From NCBI GenBank assembly GCA_037439785.1, contig JBBIVJ010000013.1, positions 1 through 64,000 on the forward strand: a stretch of DNA of 64,000 nt. Reading direction: 5' to 3'. The stretch's first letter is position 1, and each line of letters begins with the position of its first letter. Position numbers and translations under genes: made by a program. This DNA is from DSVZ01 sp037439785 (GTDB lineage Bacteria; Verrucomicrobiota; Verrucomicrobiia; Limisphaerales; J093). Positions 36,023 to 44,246 of this stretch are shown here, piece by piece. The notes beneath the pieces are model-generated. The model made no database searches. It worked only from the letters and a program-made list of their open reading frames with translations, and had not been told where the DNA came from.

Positions 36023-36853
36023 ATGCCCGCCCCGCCGCACGCTCGGGGAAATCATGGCCCGCGCCGCACGCCGGGGCCGGGGGCGGCCTTCACCCTCATC
36101 GAGCTGCTGGTGGTGATTGCGATTATCGCCCTGCTGGCCGGGCTGCTGCTGCCGGCCCTGGCCCGCGCCAGGGGCAAGGCCCACCGCCTGGCCTGCCTGG
36201 GCAACTACCGTCAGCTCCAGTTGTGCTGGTTGATGTACGTGGACGACCACCAGGACCGCCTCCCCCCCAACGCCACCCGCTCCGGCACCGGCCGTGCCGC
36301 CTGGTCGGCCACCGACCAGACCTGGGTCACCGGCAACGCCTGGACCGACACCTCCCCCACCAACATCGAGCGGGGGCTGCTGTTCCCCTACAACCGGTCC
36401 GTCCACATCTACAAATGCCCCGCCGATCGCTCGACCGTCCGCGACGAGGGGCGGCTGCCCCGCACCCGCAGCGTGGCCATGAGCAACTACATGAACGACC
36501 AGCCCGACCCCGCCTTGCGGGAGTGCTGGCATCGGCTCACCCAGGTGGTGGACCCGCCGCCGTCGCGGGCGCTGGTGTTCATTGACGAACACGAGGGCAG
36601 CATCGAAAACGCCCGCTTTCTCATCACCCAGCCCGGTGTCTGGAACTGGATTGACCACCCCGCCACCCGCCACCAGGCAGGGGCGGTGCTCACCTTCGCC
36701 GACGGCCATGCCGAAGCCTGGCAATGGCGGGAGCGCAACACCCTCTACGCCGACCGGCTCAAGGGTTGGGTCCAGGGCGTGCCCGGCGTCAACGGCCGCG
36801 ACCGCGACCTGGCCCGCATCCACGCCACCATTCCGCGCATCCCGCTGCCCTGA
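36023..36853 (+). CDS. Prepilin-type N-terminal cleavage/methylation domain protein (H-X9-DG type)
   Basis: The ATG at 36023 gives 276 residues. After a short basic leader comes the prepilin peptidase signal AFTLIELLVV, with the conserved glutamate at mature position 5 and a long hydrophobic helix. The residue before the cleavage point is alanine instead of the usual glycine. The body has CPADRS, the EHEGSIENA segment and AVLTFADGHAEAWQW, which define the H-X9-DG class common in Planctomycetota and Verrucomicrobiota. Such proteins are pseudopilin-like; their assembly and job are not established. It is divergent from the histidine kinase gene with 90 bases between the starts. Confidence 0.88.
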   Translation: MPAPPHARGNHGPRRTPGPGAAFTLIELLVVIAIIALLAGLLLPALARARGKAHRLACLGNYRQLQLCWLMYVDDHQDRLPPNATRSGTGRAAWSATDQTWVTGNAWTDTSPTNIERGLLFPYNRSVHIYKCPADRSTVRDEGRLPRTRSVAMSNYMNDQPDPALRECWHRLTQVVDPPPSRALVFIDEHEGSIENARFLITQPGVWNWIDHPATRHQAGAVLTFADGHAEAWQWRERNTLYADRLKGWVQGVPGVNGRDRDLARIHATIPRIPLP

Positions 36854-36894
36854 GCCGTCGGCGCGGCGCCGGTGTGCCCTCCCCGAATTCCGGC

Positions 36895-36924
36895 TTGACC
36901 GGCCGGGCAAACTCTTCATACTTT
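36895..36924 (+). promoter_or_regulatory. Promoter-like pair immediately before the 36930 gene
   Basis: TTGACC (36895-36900) and TACTTT (36919-36924) are spaced by 18 bases. The -10 element ends only 5 bases before the GTG at 36930, so a transcript from it would begin at or next to the start codon and be leaderless. Confidence 0.3.
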
Positions 36925-36929
36925 TCTTC

Positions 36930-38075
36930 GTGCAAATAACACGCATTTCCCCGGCCCTCCTGCCGTTCACCCTGGCCCTCGCCGCCCTGGCCGCGGGCGG
37001 CCTGCGGGCGCAGGAGGTCGAAACCCACGCCCGGCTGCAAGCCGTCACCGCCCGGGGCACCAGCGCCTGGGAAGGCACGCTGCCCTTTACCCTGCGGGGG
37101 GTGCTCCTGAACGACCCCGAGGAGTTTCTGGACGCCACGCCCCGCTTCGTGCCGTGGAATGACGGTGCCGGCGCGGGGCAGATGGGCGGCCAGTGGCAGG
37201 TGTTTCTGCAGGCCGTGGACCCGCAGGACCGCGGCGGCACGGCCTGCTGGATGGGGCAAAATTACGGCAACCTCCCCTGGATTCGCGACAGCGCCAGGAG
37301 CTACAGTGACGCGGCGTGGACGGCCGAAATCCAGCGGCTGAGCCGCGACCCGGCGAACCACCATCGCTTCCGCAAGGGGGACCTGGTGGAAGTCACCGCC
37401 CGCCGCAGCCTCTTTTACGGCGGCAAACGCAACATCAACGAAGCCCACGATGCGGGCCCCGACGCGGACTTCACCCTCCGCCTGGTGTGGGCGGATTTCG
37501 GTCTGCCCGCGCCCGAGCCCATCACTCTGGCGGATGTGGTCCGCCCGGACGATGGCGACCCCGCGACGCTCGAGGACATCTTTGATCCCGCGCGGCAGAC
37601 CGGCGGCGAGCGGTATCAGGGCATGCGGGTGCGCCTGCAGCGGGTCAGGCTCACCGACGCCGCCGGCTGGGGGCAGGTGGACTGGAGCACGCGGCGGTGC
37701 CGGGTCACCGATGGCGCGGGGCGGTTCCTGCCGGTGCGGACGGCCTTGCGGAGCTGGGGACCGCCGCCCACGGGATGGTTCGATGCCATCGGCATCCTCA
37801 ACCAGGAGTCCGGGTCGGGGACCGATGGCACGTCTGGCTACGAGTTGTTCGTGCAGGAAATCGAGACGGAGGAACCGCCCCGCCTCCAGATCAGCGTGCT
37901 TTCCTGGCCGGCAGCGGCCGGCGGGTTCCAGCTCGAGTTCACGGACGAGTTGCCGGCCGGCCGCTGGCTGGCGTGGCCGGCCGCGCCGCAACTCCGGGAG
38001 GGCCGCTGGACGGTGCAGGCGTTGATCGAGCCCGGCACGCAACGGTATTTTCGGTTGAATCGGATTACGCGGTGA
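36930..38075 (+). CDS. Secreted hypothetical protein
   Basis: The GTG at 36930 gives 381 residues starting with a clear signal peptide (LLPFTLALAALAAGGLRAQ). No in-frame ATG lies close enough to preserve this. The mature part contains LRGVLLNDPEEFLDATPRF, QVFLQAVDPQDRGGTACWMGQNYGN, a charged RKGDLVEVTARRSLFYGG strand and a C-terminal beta-rich end (GTQRYFRLNRIT) that resembles the tail found on many verrucomicrobial secreted proteins. I do not recognise the family, and the middle could be an OB-like beta fold. It lies downstream of the prepilin-like gene and 27 bases before a methyltransferase gene. Confidence 0.7.
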   Translation: MQITRISPALLPFTLALAALAAGGLRAQEVETHARLQAVTARGTSAWEGTLPFTLRGVLLNDPEEFLDATPRFVPWNDGAGAGQMGGQWQVFLQAVDPQDRGGTACWMGQNYGNLPWIRDSARSYSDAAWTAEIQRLSRDPANHHRFRKGDLVEVTARRSLFYGGKRNINEAHDAGPDADFTLRLVWADFGLPAPEPITLADVVRPDDGDPATLEDIFDPARQTGGERYQGMRVRLQRVRLTDAAGWGQVDWSTRRCRVTDGAGRFLPVRTALRSWGPPPTGWFDAIGILNQESGSGTDGTSGYELFVQEIETEEPPRLQISVLSWPAAAGGFQLEFTDELPAGRWLAWPAAPQLREGRWTVQALIEPGTQRYFRLNRITR

Positions 38076-38101
38076 ATTGCCCGCCTCCCATACACCCGGC
38101 C

Positions 38102-38737
38102 ATGTCAGTCCAACACTCCCTTGCCGGCCCAGACCTGCGCCGAGCGTTTTTCGAGCACCATGCCGCGGGTTGGGATGAAGACGACGCGCCGCGGCAGCAG
38201 GTCCGCGGGCGCCTGCAGGCGCTGCAGCCGGAACTGGGCTTCCGGACCGGGTGGGATGTGCTGGAGGTTGGTTGCGGCACCGGCCAGATCACCGACCTGC
38301 TGGTGGACTGGGTACGGCCGGGGCGGGTCACCGCCGTGGACTTTTCGCCGGCCATGCTGGCGCGCGCCCGCGCCAAGGGCATCGCCGCGGAGTTTCGCGA
38401 GGCGGACATCTGCGAGGCGCCGCCGGCGGAAGGCGCCTTCGATCTGGCCTTCTGTTTCCAGAGCTTTCCACACTTCCGCGACCCGGCAGCCGCGCTGCGG
38501 CATCTGGCGGCGGCGCTCAAACCGGGCGGGCGACTGTTGATCCTGCACCTGGCGGGCCGCGAGCAGGTCAACGCCTTTCACCGCCAGGTCGGCGGCGCGG
38601 TGGGGCAGGATGAATTGCCGGTGCCGGCCGAATGGGCGTCCCGGTTGGCCGGGGCGGGATTCCGTCTGGTCCGGTGCGAGGACAGTCCCGACTTGTTTTG
38701 CGTCGAGGCGGTGCGGGCGGCGGGGGAGGGGATATGA
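38102..38737 (+). CDS. Class I SAM-dependent methyltransferase
   Basis: The ATG at 38102 gives 211 residues. The SAM-binding motif I is VLEVGCGTGQIT. Motif II carries an acidic end (VTAVDFSPAMLARARAKG), followed by EFREADICEAP and the post-motif LKPGGRLLILHLAG. The pattern is that of the UbiE/Methyltransf_11 group acting on small molecules, but the substrate is not predictable. Its last codons overlap the start of the next gene, a prepilin-like protein, by 4 bases (ATGA), and the run continues into a metal ABC transporter, so these five genes are probably one transcript. Confidence 0.88.
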   Translation: MSVQHSLAGPDLRRAFFEHHAAGWDEDDAPRQQVRGRLQALQPELGFRTGWDVLEVGCGTGQITDLLVDWVRPGRVTAVDFSPAMLARARAKGIAAEFREADICEAPPAEGAFDLAFCFQSFPHFRDPAAALRHLAAALKPGGRLLILHLAGREQVNAFHRQVGGAVGQDELPVPAEWASRLAGAGFRLVRCEDSPDLFCVEAVRAAGEGI

Positions 38738-39405
38738 AGGAAGGCGGGACCCCATTTATCGCCGGGGCGGCGCGACGGCGACCCGGCTTCACGCTGGTCG
38801 AGTTGTTGGTGGTAATGGCCGTGGTGGGCCTGCTGGCAGGAATGTTGTTGCCGGCGCTGGCCCGGGCACGGGAGCGCGCGCGTGTGGTCCAGGCCCATGC
38901 CGCGCTGTACGGCATCGGCCTGGCCCTGCAGATGTACAGTGACGACCACGCCGGTCGGGTGCCGCCGGTGCGGGTCAATTGCAACTCCGACCTGGCCTCG
39001 CACTGGTGCCCGTTGCCGGTCGAGCTGGCGGAGGCGCGCTACCTGCCGCGGGGCCTCGAGGCGGGCCTCGAGGCACGGCTGCTGGACCCCTTCCATCGGG
39101 GGCATACGTACAAGTACGCGGCGCCGGGACCGCAACTGCTCAACGGCGACCCCGTGGGCCGCTACGAGCTCTGGGTGCCGCGCGAGTTCCCCGAGCGGGA
39201 CAGCGAGGAGGGAGAGTATCACGGGGACCCCGCGACCAGTCCGGTGCGCTGGGTGGTCTGGAGCCCGGGACCGCGCCCGGACAGCGCGAAAAGCCAGAGC
39301 TCCCGTGCGCCGCTGAGCGGGCGCACGTGGTATCGGCGCACCGGCGATGACGGTGTGATTGTCCGCTTCGCCGATCGCGAGGGCGTGCAGCACAAAAGCC
39401 CGTGA
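38734..39405 (+). CDS. Type II secretion/prepilin-like protein
   Basis: The 223-residue protein starts with a short leader and the prepilin signal PGFTLVELLVVMAVV, with glycine before the cleavage site and glutamate at position 5, followed by a hydrophobic helix ending in LLPALARARERARV. The rest is soluble and lacks the H-X9-DG motif, ending in DGVIVRFADREG. GGAGGGG lies 3-9 bases before the ATG. The gene overlaps both its neighbours by 4 bases, between a methyltransferase and a metal-binding lipoprotein. The role in that operon is not evident; a surface filament or a secretion pseudopilin are options. Confidence 0.85.
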   Translation: MKEGGTPFIAGAARRRPGFTLVELLVVMAVVGLLAGMLLPALARARERARVVQAHAALYGIGLALQMYSDDHAGRVPPVRVNCNSDLASHWCPLPVELAEARYLPRGLEAGLEARLLDPFHRGHTYKYAAPGPQLLNGDPVGRYELWVPREFPERDSEEGEYHGDPATSPVRWVVWSPGPRPDSAKSQSSRAPLSGRTWYRRTGDDGVIVRFADREGVQHKSP

Positions 39406-40274
39406 ACACCGCCCCGCGTCAACGTCCCGGCCGCGACCGTTCCCGTGCCGGTTGGGGGTGGGGGGTGGGGCTGTGGGTGCTGGTCCTGTGGGGGGTGGCG
39501 TGCCGTCCCGGAACGTCCGCCATGGCGCCGGCCCAAGTGGCCACCACCACCTCCTACCTTGAGGCGGTGGTCAGGGATTTGCTGGGCGAAGCGACACCTG
39601 TGCTGCGCCTGGCCGAGCCGGGGACCTGTCCCGGCCATTTTGATCTGCGCCCGGGCCAGGCGCGGGCGCTGCGGCAGTGCCGGCTGCTGCTGCGCTTTGA
39701 CTTCCAGAAGTCACTGGACGAGCGGTTCGCGGGGTCCGCCGGCACCGGGCCGGCGGTGGTGGAAGTGAGCCTACCGGATGGGCTGGCGTTGCCGGCCGGT
39801 TACCTGTCCGCCTGCCGCCAAACTGCCGGGCGGCTGGTGGCGCTGGGGCGGTTGAACGGCGCGCAAGCCGAGGCGCGGTTGGCGGCGATTGCTGCGCGGC
39901 TGGATGACCTGGCGCGCGATCTGACCCAGCAGGTGGCGCAGGCCGGTTTGGCCGGCCAGCCGGTGCTGGCGGCCCAGCACCAGCGGGCTTTCTGCGAGTG
40001 GCTGGGGTTGCGGGTGGAAGGCACCTTCCGGGCCGCGGACACTGCGGGGCTGCGGGCCATCGAGGAAGCATGGCGCGCGGGCCGGTCGGGGGCCGTCCGC
40101 GGCGTCATCGCCAACCGTCCGGAGGGGACCCGTGCCGCGGAGGCGCTGGCCGGCCGCCTCGGGGTGCCCGTGGTGGTGTTCGACAATTTCCCCGCCCGGC
40201 CGGAAGAGGTCGCCGCGTTTGACCGGATGCTCGCGGACAATGTGCGGGCGTTGCGGGCGCGGCTTTTGCCATGA
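39402..40274 (+). CDS. Metal ABC transporter substrate-binding lipoprotein (ZnuA/TroA-like)
   Basis: This 290-residue protein is the metal-capturing part of a zinc/manganese-type ABC importer. The N-terminus ends in a lipobox (LWGVAC), so it is anchored by lipid. Family features are VATTTSYLEAVVRDLLGE, the first ligand histidine in PGHFDLRPGQ, a second in LAAQHQRAFCEWLGL, and PVVVFDNFP near the end. It lacks the long histidine-rich loop of many ZnuA proteins, so the metal is uncertain (zinc or manganese). Stop and start overlaps of 4 bases link it to the pseudopilin gene upstream and the ATPase gene downstream. Confidence 0.85.
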   Translation: MNTAPRQRPGRDRSRAGWGWGVGLWVLVLWGVACRPGTSAMAPAQVATTTSYLEAVVRDLLGEATPVLRLAEPGTCPGHFDLRPGQARALRQCRLLLRFDFQKSLDERFAGSAGTGPAVVEVSLPDGLALPAGYLSACRQTAGRLVALGRLNGAQAEARLAAIAARLDDLARDLTQQVAQAGLAGQPVLAAQHQRAFCEWLGLRVEGTFRAADTAGLRAIEEAWRAGRSGAVRGVIANRPEGTRAAEALAGRLGVPVVVFDNFPARPEEVAAFDRMLADNVRALRARLLP

Positions 40275-41074
40275 GCGTGCCGCCCGTGCTGGACTTGCGC
40301 GGGGTGCGCGTCGAAGTCGGCGGGCGGGTGCTGCTCGACCTCGAAGCGTTCCGACTTGGGGCGGGGGAGGTGCTGGGTCTGATGGGTCCCAACGGCGCGG
40401 GCAAGACCACCTTGTTGCGGGTGTGTCTGGGGAGTGAGCGAGTGGAGGCGGACTGCCTGCGCGTGCTGGGCGAGGAGGTGACCTGCCTGCGCGGCGGGGC
40501 CCTGGCGGCGTTGCGGCGGCGGGTGGGGTATCTGCCGCAACTGCTGCCGGGACGCAGCGAGTTGCCTCTCACCGTGCGCGAAGTGGTGACCATCGGCCGC
40601 ACGGCCCGGGCCGGTCTGGGGCGCCGATTCACGTGCGCGGACGGGGCGATGGTGGAGGCGTGGCTAGGACGACTGGGCCTGGGCGCGCTGGCCGGCCGCG
40701 CCTTTCATGAACTGTCGGGCGGCGAGCAGCGCAAGGTGCTGCTGGCGCGGGTCATGGCCCAGGAGCCGGAACTGCTGTTGCTGGATGAGCCGACCGCCAA
40801 CCTCGATCTGGGCTGGCGGGAGGAGTTGGTGGCGACGCTGGAACGGATGCACCGACTGAGCGGCCTGGCAGCGGTGGTGGTCTGCCACGAGCCGGAAGTG
40901 CTGCCGCCGGCCTGCCGCCGGGTGGTCTGGCTCGACGCGGGGCGCGTTGTGGCCGCGGGACCGCCCGAGGAGGTGTTGGCCACGGCCTGGGCGCGCCGGC
41001 TTTACGGTCCGGGTTTGCGGGTGGTACATGAGCGCGGGCGCCACGCGGTGGTGCCGGGAGGTGCCGATGCCTGA
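40271..41074 (+). CDS. Metal ABC transporter ATP-binding protein
   Basis: The 267-residue protein is a standard ABC ATPase energising import by the neighbouring permease. Walker A is GPNGAGKTTLL, the signature is LSGGEQRKVLLARVM, Walker B with the catalytic glutamate is LLLLDEPTANLDLG, and the H-loop is VVVCHEPE. It overlaps the substrate-binding gene by 4 bases and the permease gene by 8 bases, consistent with a znuACB/troABC-type cluster. The metal specificity lies with the binding protein. Confidence 0.92.
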   Translation: MSVPPVLDLRGVRVEVGGRVLLDLEAFRLGAGEVLGLMGPNGAGKTTLLRVCLGSERVEADCLRVLGEEVTCLRGGALAALRRRVGYLPQLLPGRSELPLTVREVVTIGRTARAGLGRRFTCADGAMVEAWLGRLGLGALAGRAFHELSGGEQRKVLLARVMAQEPELLLLDEPTANLDLGWREELVATLERMHRLSGLAAVVVCHEPEVLPPACRRVVWLDAGRVVAAGPPEEVLATAWARRLYGPGLRVVHERGRHAVVPGGADA

Positions 41075-41891
41075 CCTGGTGTTTTGGGTGCCGGTGATGG
41101 TGGGCGGCACGTTGGCGGGGGCGTCCAGCGGGTTGCTGGGGACGTTCATTGTGGGGATGCGCATCCCGTTTCTGGGCGTATGCGTGGCGCACGCGGCGCT
41201 GGCGGGGGCGGTGTTTGGCGGGCTGGCCGGGCTGGAAGGTTCTCAACTGCTCGGACCCGCCCTGGCAGGGGCGGTGGTCACGGCGTTGGGCCTGGGGCTG
41301 GCCGATCCGCGGCGCGCCCGGCTCGAGGACAACACGGTGCTGAGCTTTCTGTTCTCGGCCACGATGGGCCTGGCGTTTCTGGGTTTGGGGCTGCACGGGG
41401 TGCTCGGCAAAAGCGATCACGATGTGCGGGCGTTGCTGTGGGGCAGCCTGGCTTTTTGCCGCTGGCCGGACGTGGGGGCGATGGGGATGGTGGCGCTGGC
41501 GTTGGTGGCGTATGTGGGGACGTGCTTCAAGGAGCTGCAGGCGATCCTGTTTTCGCGGGAACTGGCCGAGGCGGCCGGTATCCGGGCGCGGGCCGTGTGG
41601 GCGGGGTTCCTGGTGCTGGCCGCGGCCACGCTCACGGTGAACTTCCAGACCGTGGGCGGGCTGATGATCTACAGCCTGATCAGCAACCCGGCGGCGGCGG
41701 CGTTTCAACTGACCCGGGGTTGTGTGCGCACGCTGGTGGTGGCTTCGGTCCTGGGTGCGGCAAGCGGCCTGGGCGGTTTCCTGATTGCCGCGGCGACCGA
41801 CCTGCCCAGCGGGGCGGTGATTGTGTTGACCTCCTCGGCGGTGCTGCTGGCAAGTGTGGCGGTGGGTCGCCGGCGCCGCCGGCCAGCCTGA
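41067..41891 (+). CDS. Metal ABC transporter permease (ABC-3 family)
   Basis: The ATG at 41067, preceded by GGGAGGT, gives 274 residues with about eight hydrophobic helices, as in ZnuB/TroC-type permeases. Family features include SGLLGTFIVGMRIPFLGVCVAHAALAG near the start, then RARLEDNTVLSFLFSATMGLAFL, ALLWGSL, RAVWAGFLVLAAATLTVNFQTVGGLM. The frame is open upstream only as an overlap with the ATPase gene. It ends the five-gene run that begins with the methyltransferase at 38102. Confidence 0.9.
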   Translation: MPDLVFWVPVMVGGTLAGASSGLLGTFIVGMRIPFLGVCVAHAALAGAVFGGLAGLEGSQLLGPALAGAVVTALGLGLADPRRARLEDNTVLSFLFSATMGLAFLGLGLHGVLGKSDHDVRALLWGSLAFCRWPDVGAMGMVALALVAYVGTCFKELQAILFSRELAEAAGIRARAVWAGFLVLAAATLTVNFQTVGGLMIYSLISNPAAAAFQLTRGCVRTLVVASVLGAASGLGGFLIAAATDLPSGAVIVLTSSAVLLASVAVGRRRRRPA

Positions 41892-42083
41892 CCGGTGCCC
41901 GCGCGCCGGGGTCTCCCCGCCCGGTAATGCAGGCGGCGGCGACCCGTTGCGGCAGGCACCGCGGGCCGGGAGTGGCCGCCGGCCGCGCAGGAGGCAGACC
42001 CGGCGCAAGGCAAGGAATGTCAATTCCTTCACAAATAAGGGCAAGCCGGGCGGGGGGGCCGGCCCGACACTGGGGACCAGCTT

Positions 42084-43037
42084 GTGAATCCAACGGCGCC
42101 ATTTCCCGAGGCGGGTGCCTCGCCGGGGGCGGCCTCCGCGTCGGCCGGCGGCGGTCCGCTGGCCGTGGCGCCGGAGGCCGCGGCCGGATCGGCGCCGTGG
42201 GAGACGGCGTTTGGTTACCCGCGGGATTTTCTGGAGAACCGCTTCGTGTACGTGGTGGTGTCGCCGCGGGCGCACGGCCTGTCGGTGGGCATCAATCTCA
42301 ACCCGGACAAGCGGTGCAACTTCGACTGCGTGTACTGCGAGGTCAACCGTCAGGTCCCGCCGCGGGAAACGGTGCTGGAGGTGCCGGTGATGATCCGCGA
42401 ATTGCGGCAGACGGTCCGGGCGGTCGAGGAGGGTCAGTTGCGCCGGGTGCCCGCCTTTCAGCACCTGCCCGAGGAACTGCTCCGCCTGCGGCATGTGACC
42501 TTGAGCGGGGACGGGGAGCCGACGCTCTGCGCGCAGTTCCACGAGGTGGTGCAGGCGGTGTTTCACCTGCGGGCGCTGGGGGAGTTGCCGTTCTTCAAGG
42601 TGGTGTTGGTGTCCAATGCCACCGCCCTGGACCGGCCGGAAGTGCAGGAAGGCCTGCGCACCTTCACCCCACAGGATGAGGTGTGGCTGAAGCTGGACGG
42701 GGGGACGCGGGCGTACATTGAGCGGATTGACCGCCCGACCGTGCCGCTGGAGCACGTGCTGGCGAACATCCTGGCGGTGGGGCGTCAGCGCCCGATTGTG
42801 ATCCAGAGCCTGTTTCCCCGCTTCGCCGGCCAGGAGCCAGACGAGGCGGAGATCGCGGCCTATGTCCAGCGGCTGCGGGAACTGCGCGATGCCGGGGCGC
42901 AGATCACGCTGGTGCAGGTCCACTCGGCCATGCGGCCGACCATGCATCCGGATTGCGGGCATCTGCCCTTGAAAACCCTCTCCCGTATCGCCCAGGCGGT
43001 GCACAAGGGCACCGGCTTGCGCACGGAGGTGTTCTAA
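42084..43037 (+). CDS. Radical SAM protein
   Basis: The 317-residue protein has a CxxxCxxC cluster motif (CNFDCVYC, about C78, C82, C85) preceded by GLSVGINLNPDKR and followed by HVTLSGDGEPTL, a SAM-contacting segment. The pattern fits the COG0731-like group of iron-sulfur oxidoreductases, whose members are mostly uncharacterised. The start is GTG 42084 with GGGGA upstream; the first 40 residues are rich in alanine and glycine and poorly conserved, so a later start is possible. The substrate is unknown. It lies 190 bases after the metal transporter operon. Confidence 0.85.
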   Translation: MNPTAPFPEAGASPGAASASAGGGPLAVAPEAAAGSAPWETAFGYPRDFLENRFVYVVVSPRAHGLSVGINLNPDKRCNFDCVYCEVNRQVPPRETVLEVPVMIRELRQTVRAVEEGQLRRVPAFQHLPEELLRLRHVTLSGDGEPTLCAQFHEVVQAVFHLRALGELPFFKVVLVSNATALDRPEVQEGLRTFTPQDEVWLKLDGGTRAYIERIDRPTVPLEHVLANILAVGRQRPIVIQSLFPRFAGQEPDEAEIAAYVQRLRELRDAGAQITLVQVHSAMRPTMHPDCGHLPLKTLSRIAQAVHKGTGLRTEVF

Positions 43038-43076
43038 GCCGGAGGACTTGCCTGCGGGCCACGCCTCGACCATTAT

Positions 43077-44069
43077 TTGCCCGTGACCGGGCAAAACGCG
43101 TCAGTAGCCGCTCCGGAAGATGCCCAGAAGAAGGGCAAAACCCCCTCGCCGACCCCGGTCGCGCGGGCTTTGGTCGGGAGCAATCACCGTGAGGAGGGGA
43201 GCAACCTGATTGAAGCCCTGGCCGCCTCGAAGCTGTACCAGGATTACTGCCGGGCCTTCAACGACCTGACCGGTTTGCCCCTGACGCTGCGGCCCATCGA
43301 GAGCTGGCAACTACCCTACCACGGCCAGCGCAATGAAAATGCCTACTGCGCCCTGATGGCCCAGAAAAGCAGCACCTGCGCTGCCTGCCTGCAGACCCAG
43401 CAGCGCCTGTCCGAGACCGCCACCGACGCCCCCCAAACGGTCACCTGTTCGTCCGGCCTGACCGAGACCGCCGTCCCCGTGCGGTTGGGAGAGAAACTGG
43501 TGGGGTTTCTCCAAACCGGCCAGGTATTCCGGCGCAAGCCCACCGCCGCCCAGTTTGCGCGCGTGGCCCGGCAACTGGCCGCGCTGGGTCCTGCCGCCCC
43601 CCCCGAAGAGCTGGAAAAGGCCTACTTCCACACGCGGGTGCTTTCGCCCACCGAACACGAAGCGGTGGTGCGGCTGCTCTCGGTCTTTGCGCAGCATCTG
43701 GCGGTGGTGAGCAACCAGTTGGTGGTGCGACAGGAGCACCCCGAGCCGCCGATGGTCACCCGGGCCAAGGCCTACATCGAGGAACACCAGGCCGAGGACC
43801 TCTCCCTCGGCGAGGTGGCCCGGGCCGTGCACGCCAGCACCTTTTACTTCTGCAAGGTCTTCAAACGTGCCACCGGCCTGAACTTTACCGAGTACGTCTC
43901 CCGCGTGCGCATCGAAAAGGCCAAAAACCTCGCCCTCAACCCCAACCTGCGCATCAGCGAGATCGCCTTCGCCGTCGGCTTCCAGTCCCTGACCCACTTC
44001 AACCGCGTCTTCAAGAGAATCGTCGGGATGTCGCCCACCGCCTACCGGGCGCAGTTGCACCATCCCTGA
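43077..44069 (+). CDS. PocR-type sensory domain AraC family regulator
   Basis: Residues about 40-190 match the PocR sensory domain (KLYQDYCRAFNDLTGLPLTLRP, CALMAQKSSTCAACLQTQQ, GLTETAVPVRLGEKLVGFLQTGQVF), which in the model regulator PocR senses a small ligand. Residues about 215-325 are an AraC-type double helix-turn-helix (DLSLGEVARAVHAS, RISEIAFAVGFQSLTHFNRVFKR). The start is unclear: TTG 43077 is the first codon after an upstream stop, GTG 43083 is next, and neither has a Shine-Dalgarno. AGGAGGGG precedes codon CTG 43210 at good spacing, close to where homologues begin. No gene for a PocR-type pathway is seen nearby. Confidence 0.85.
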   Translation: MPVTGQNASVAAPEDAQKKGKTPSPTPVARALVGSNHREEGSNLIEALAASKLYQDYCRAFNDLTGLPLTLRPIESWQLPYHGQRNENAYCALMAQKSSTCAACLQTQQRLSETATDAPQTVTCSSGLTETAVPVRLGEKLVGFLQTGQVFRRKPTAAQFARVARQLAALGPAAPPEELEKAYFHTRVLSPTEHEAVVRLLSVFAQHLAVVSNQLVVRQEHPEPPMVTRAKAYIEEHQAEDLSLGEVARAVHASTFYFCKVFKRATGLNFTEYVSRVRIEKAKNLALNPNLRISEIAFAVGFQSLTHFNRVFKRIVGMSPTAYRAQLHHP

Positions 44070-44246
44070 TCCGGGCGCGGGTATTTCCCCTGCCACGACC
44101 CCCGAGCGTGACCAGTCGGCAGCCGAGGGCCGGACGTCTCCCTGGCCGGGTAAGCGCGCCCGTGCAACGCGGCGTCGGCGGCGATGACTGCGGGGTCAGC
44201 ACGGGAGGGCGACCGTTCGCCCGGACCGGTGGTCGGTCCACCCGCT

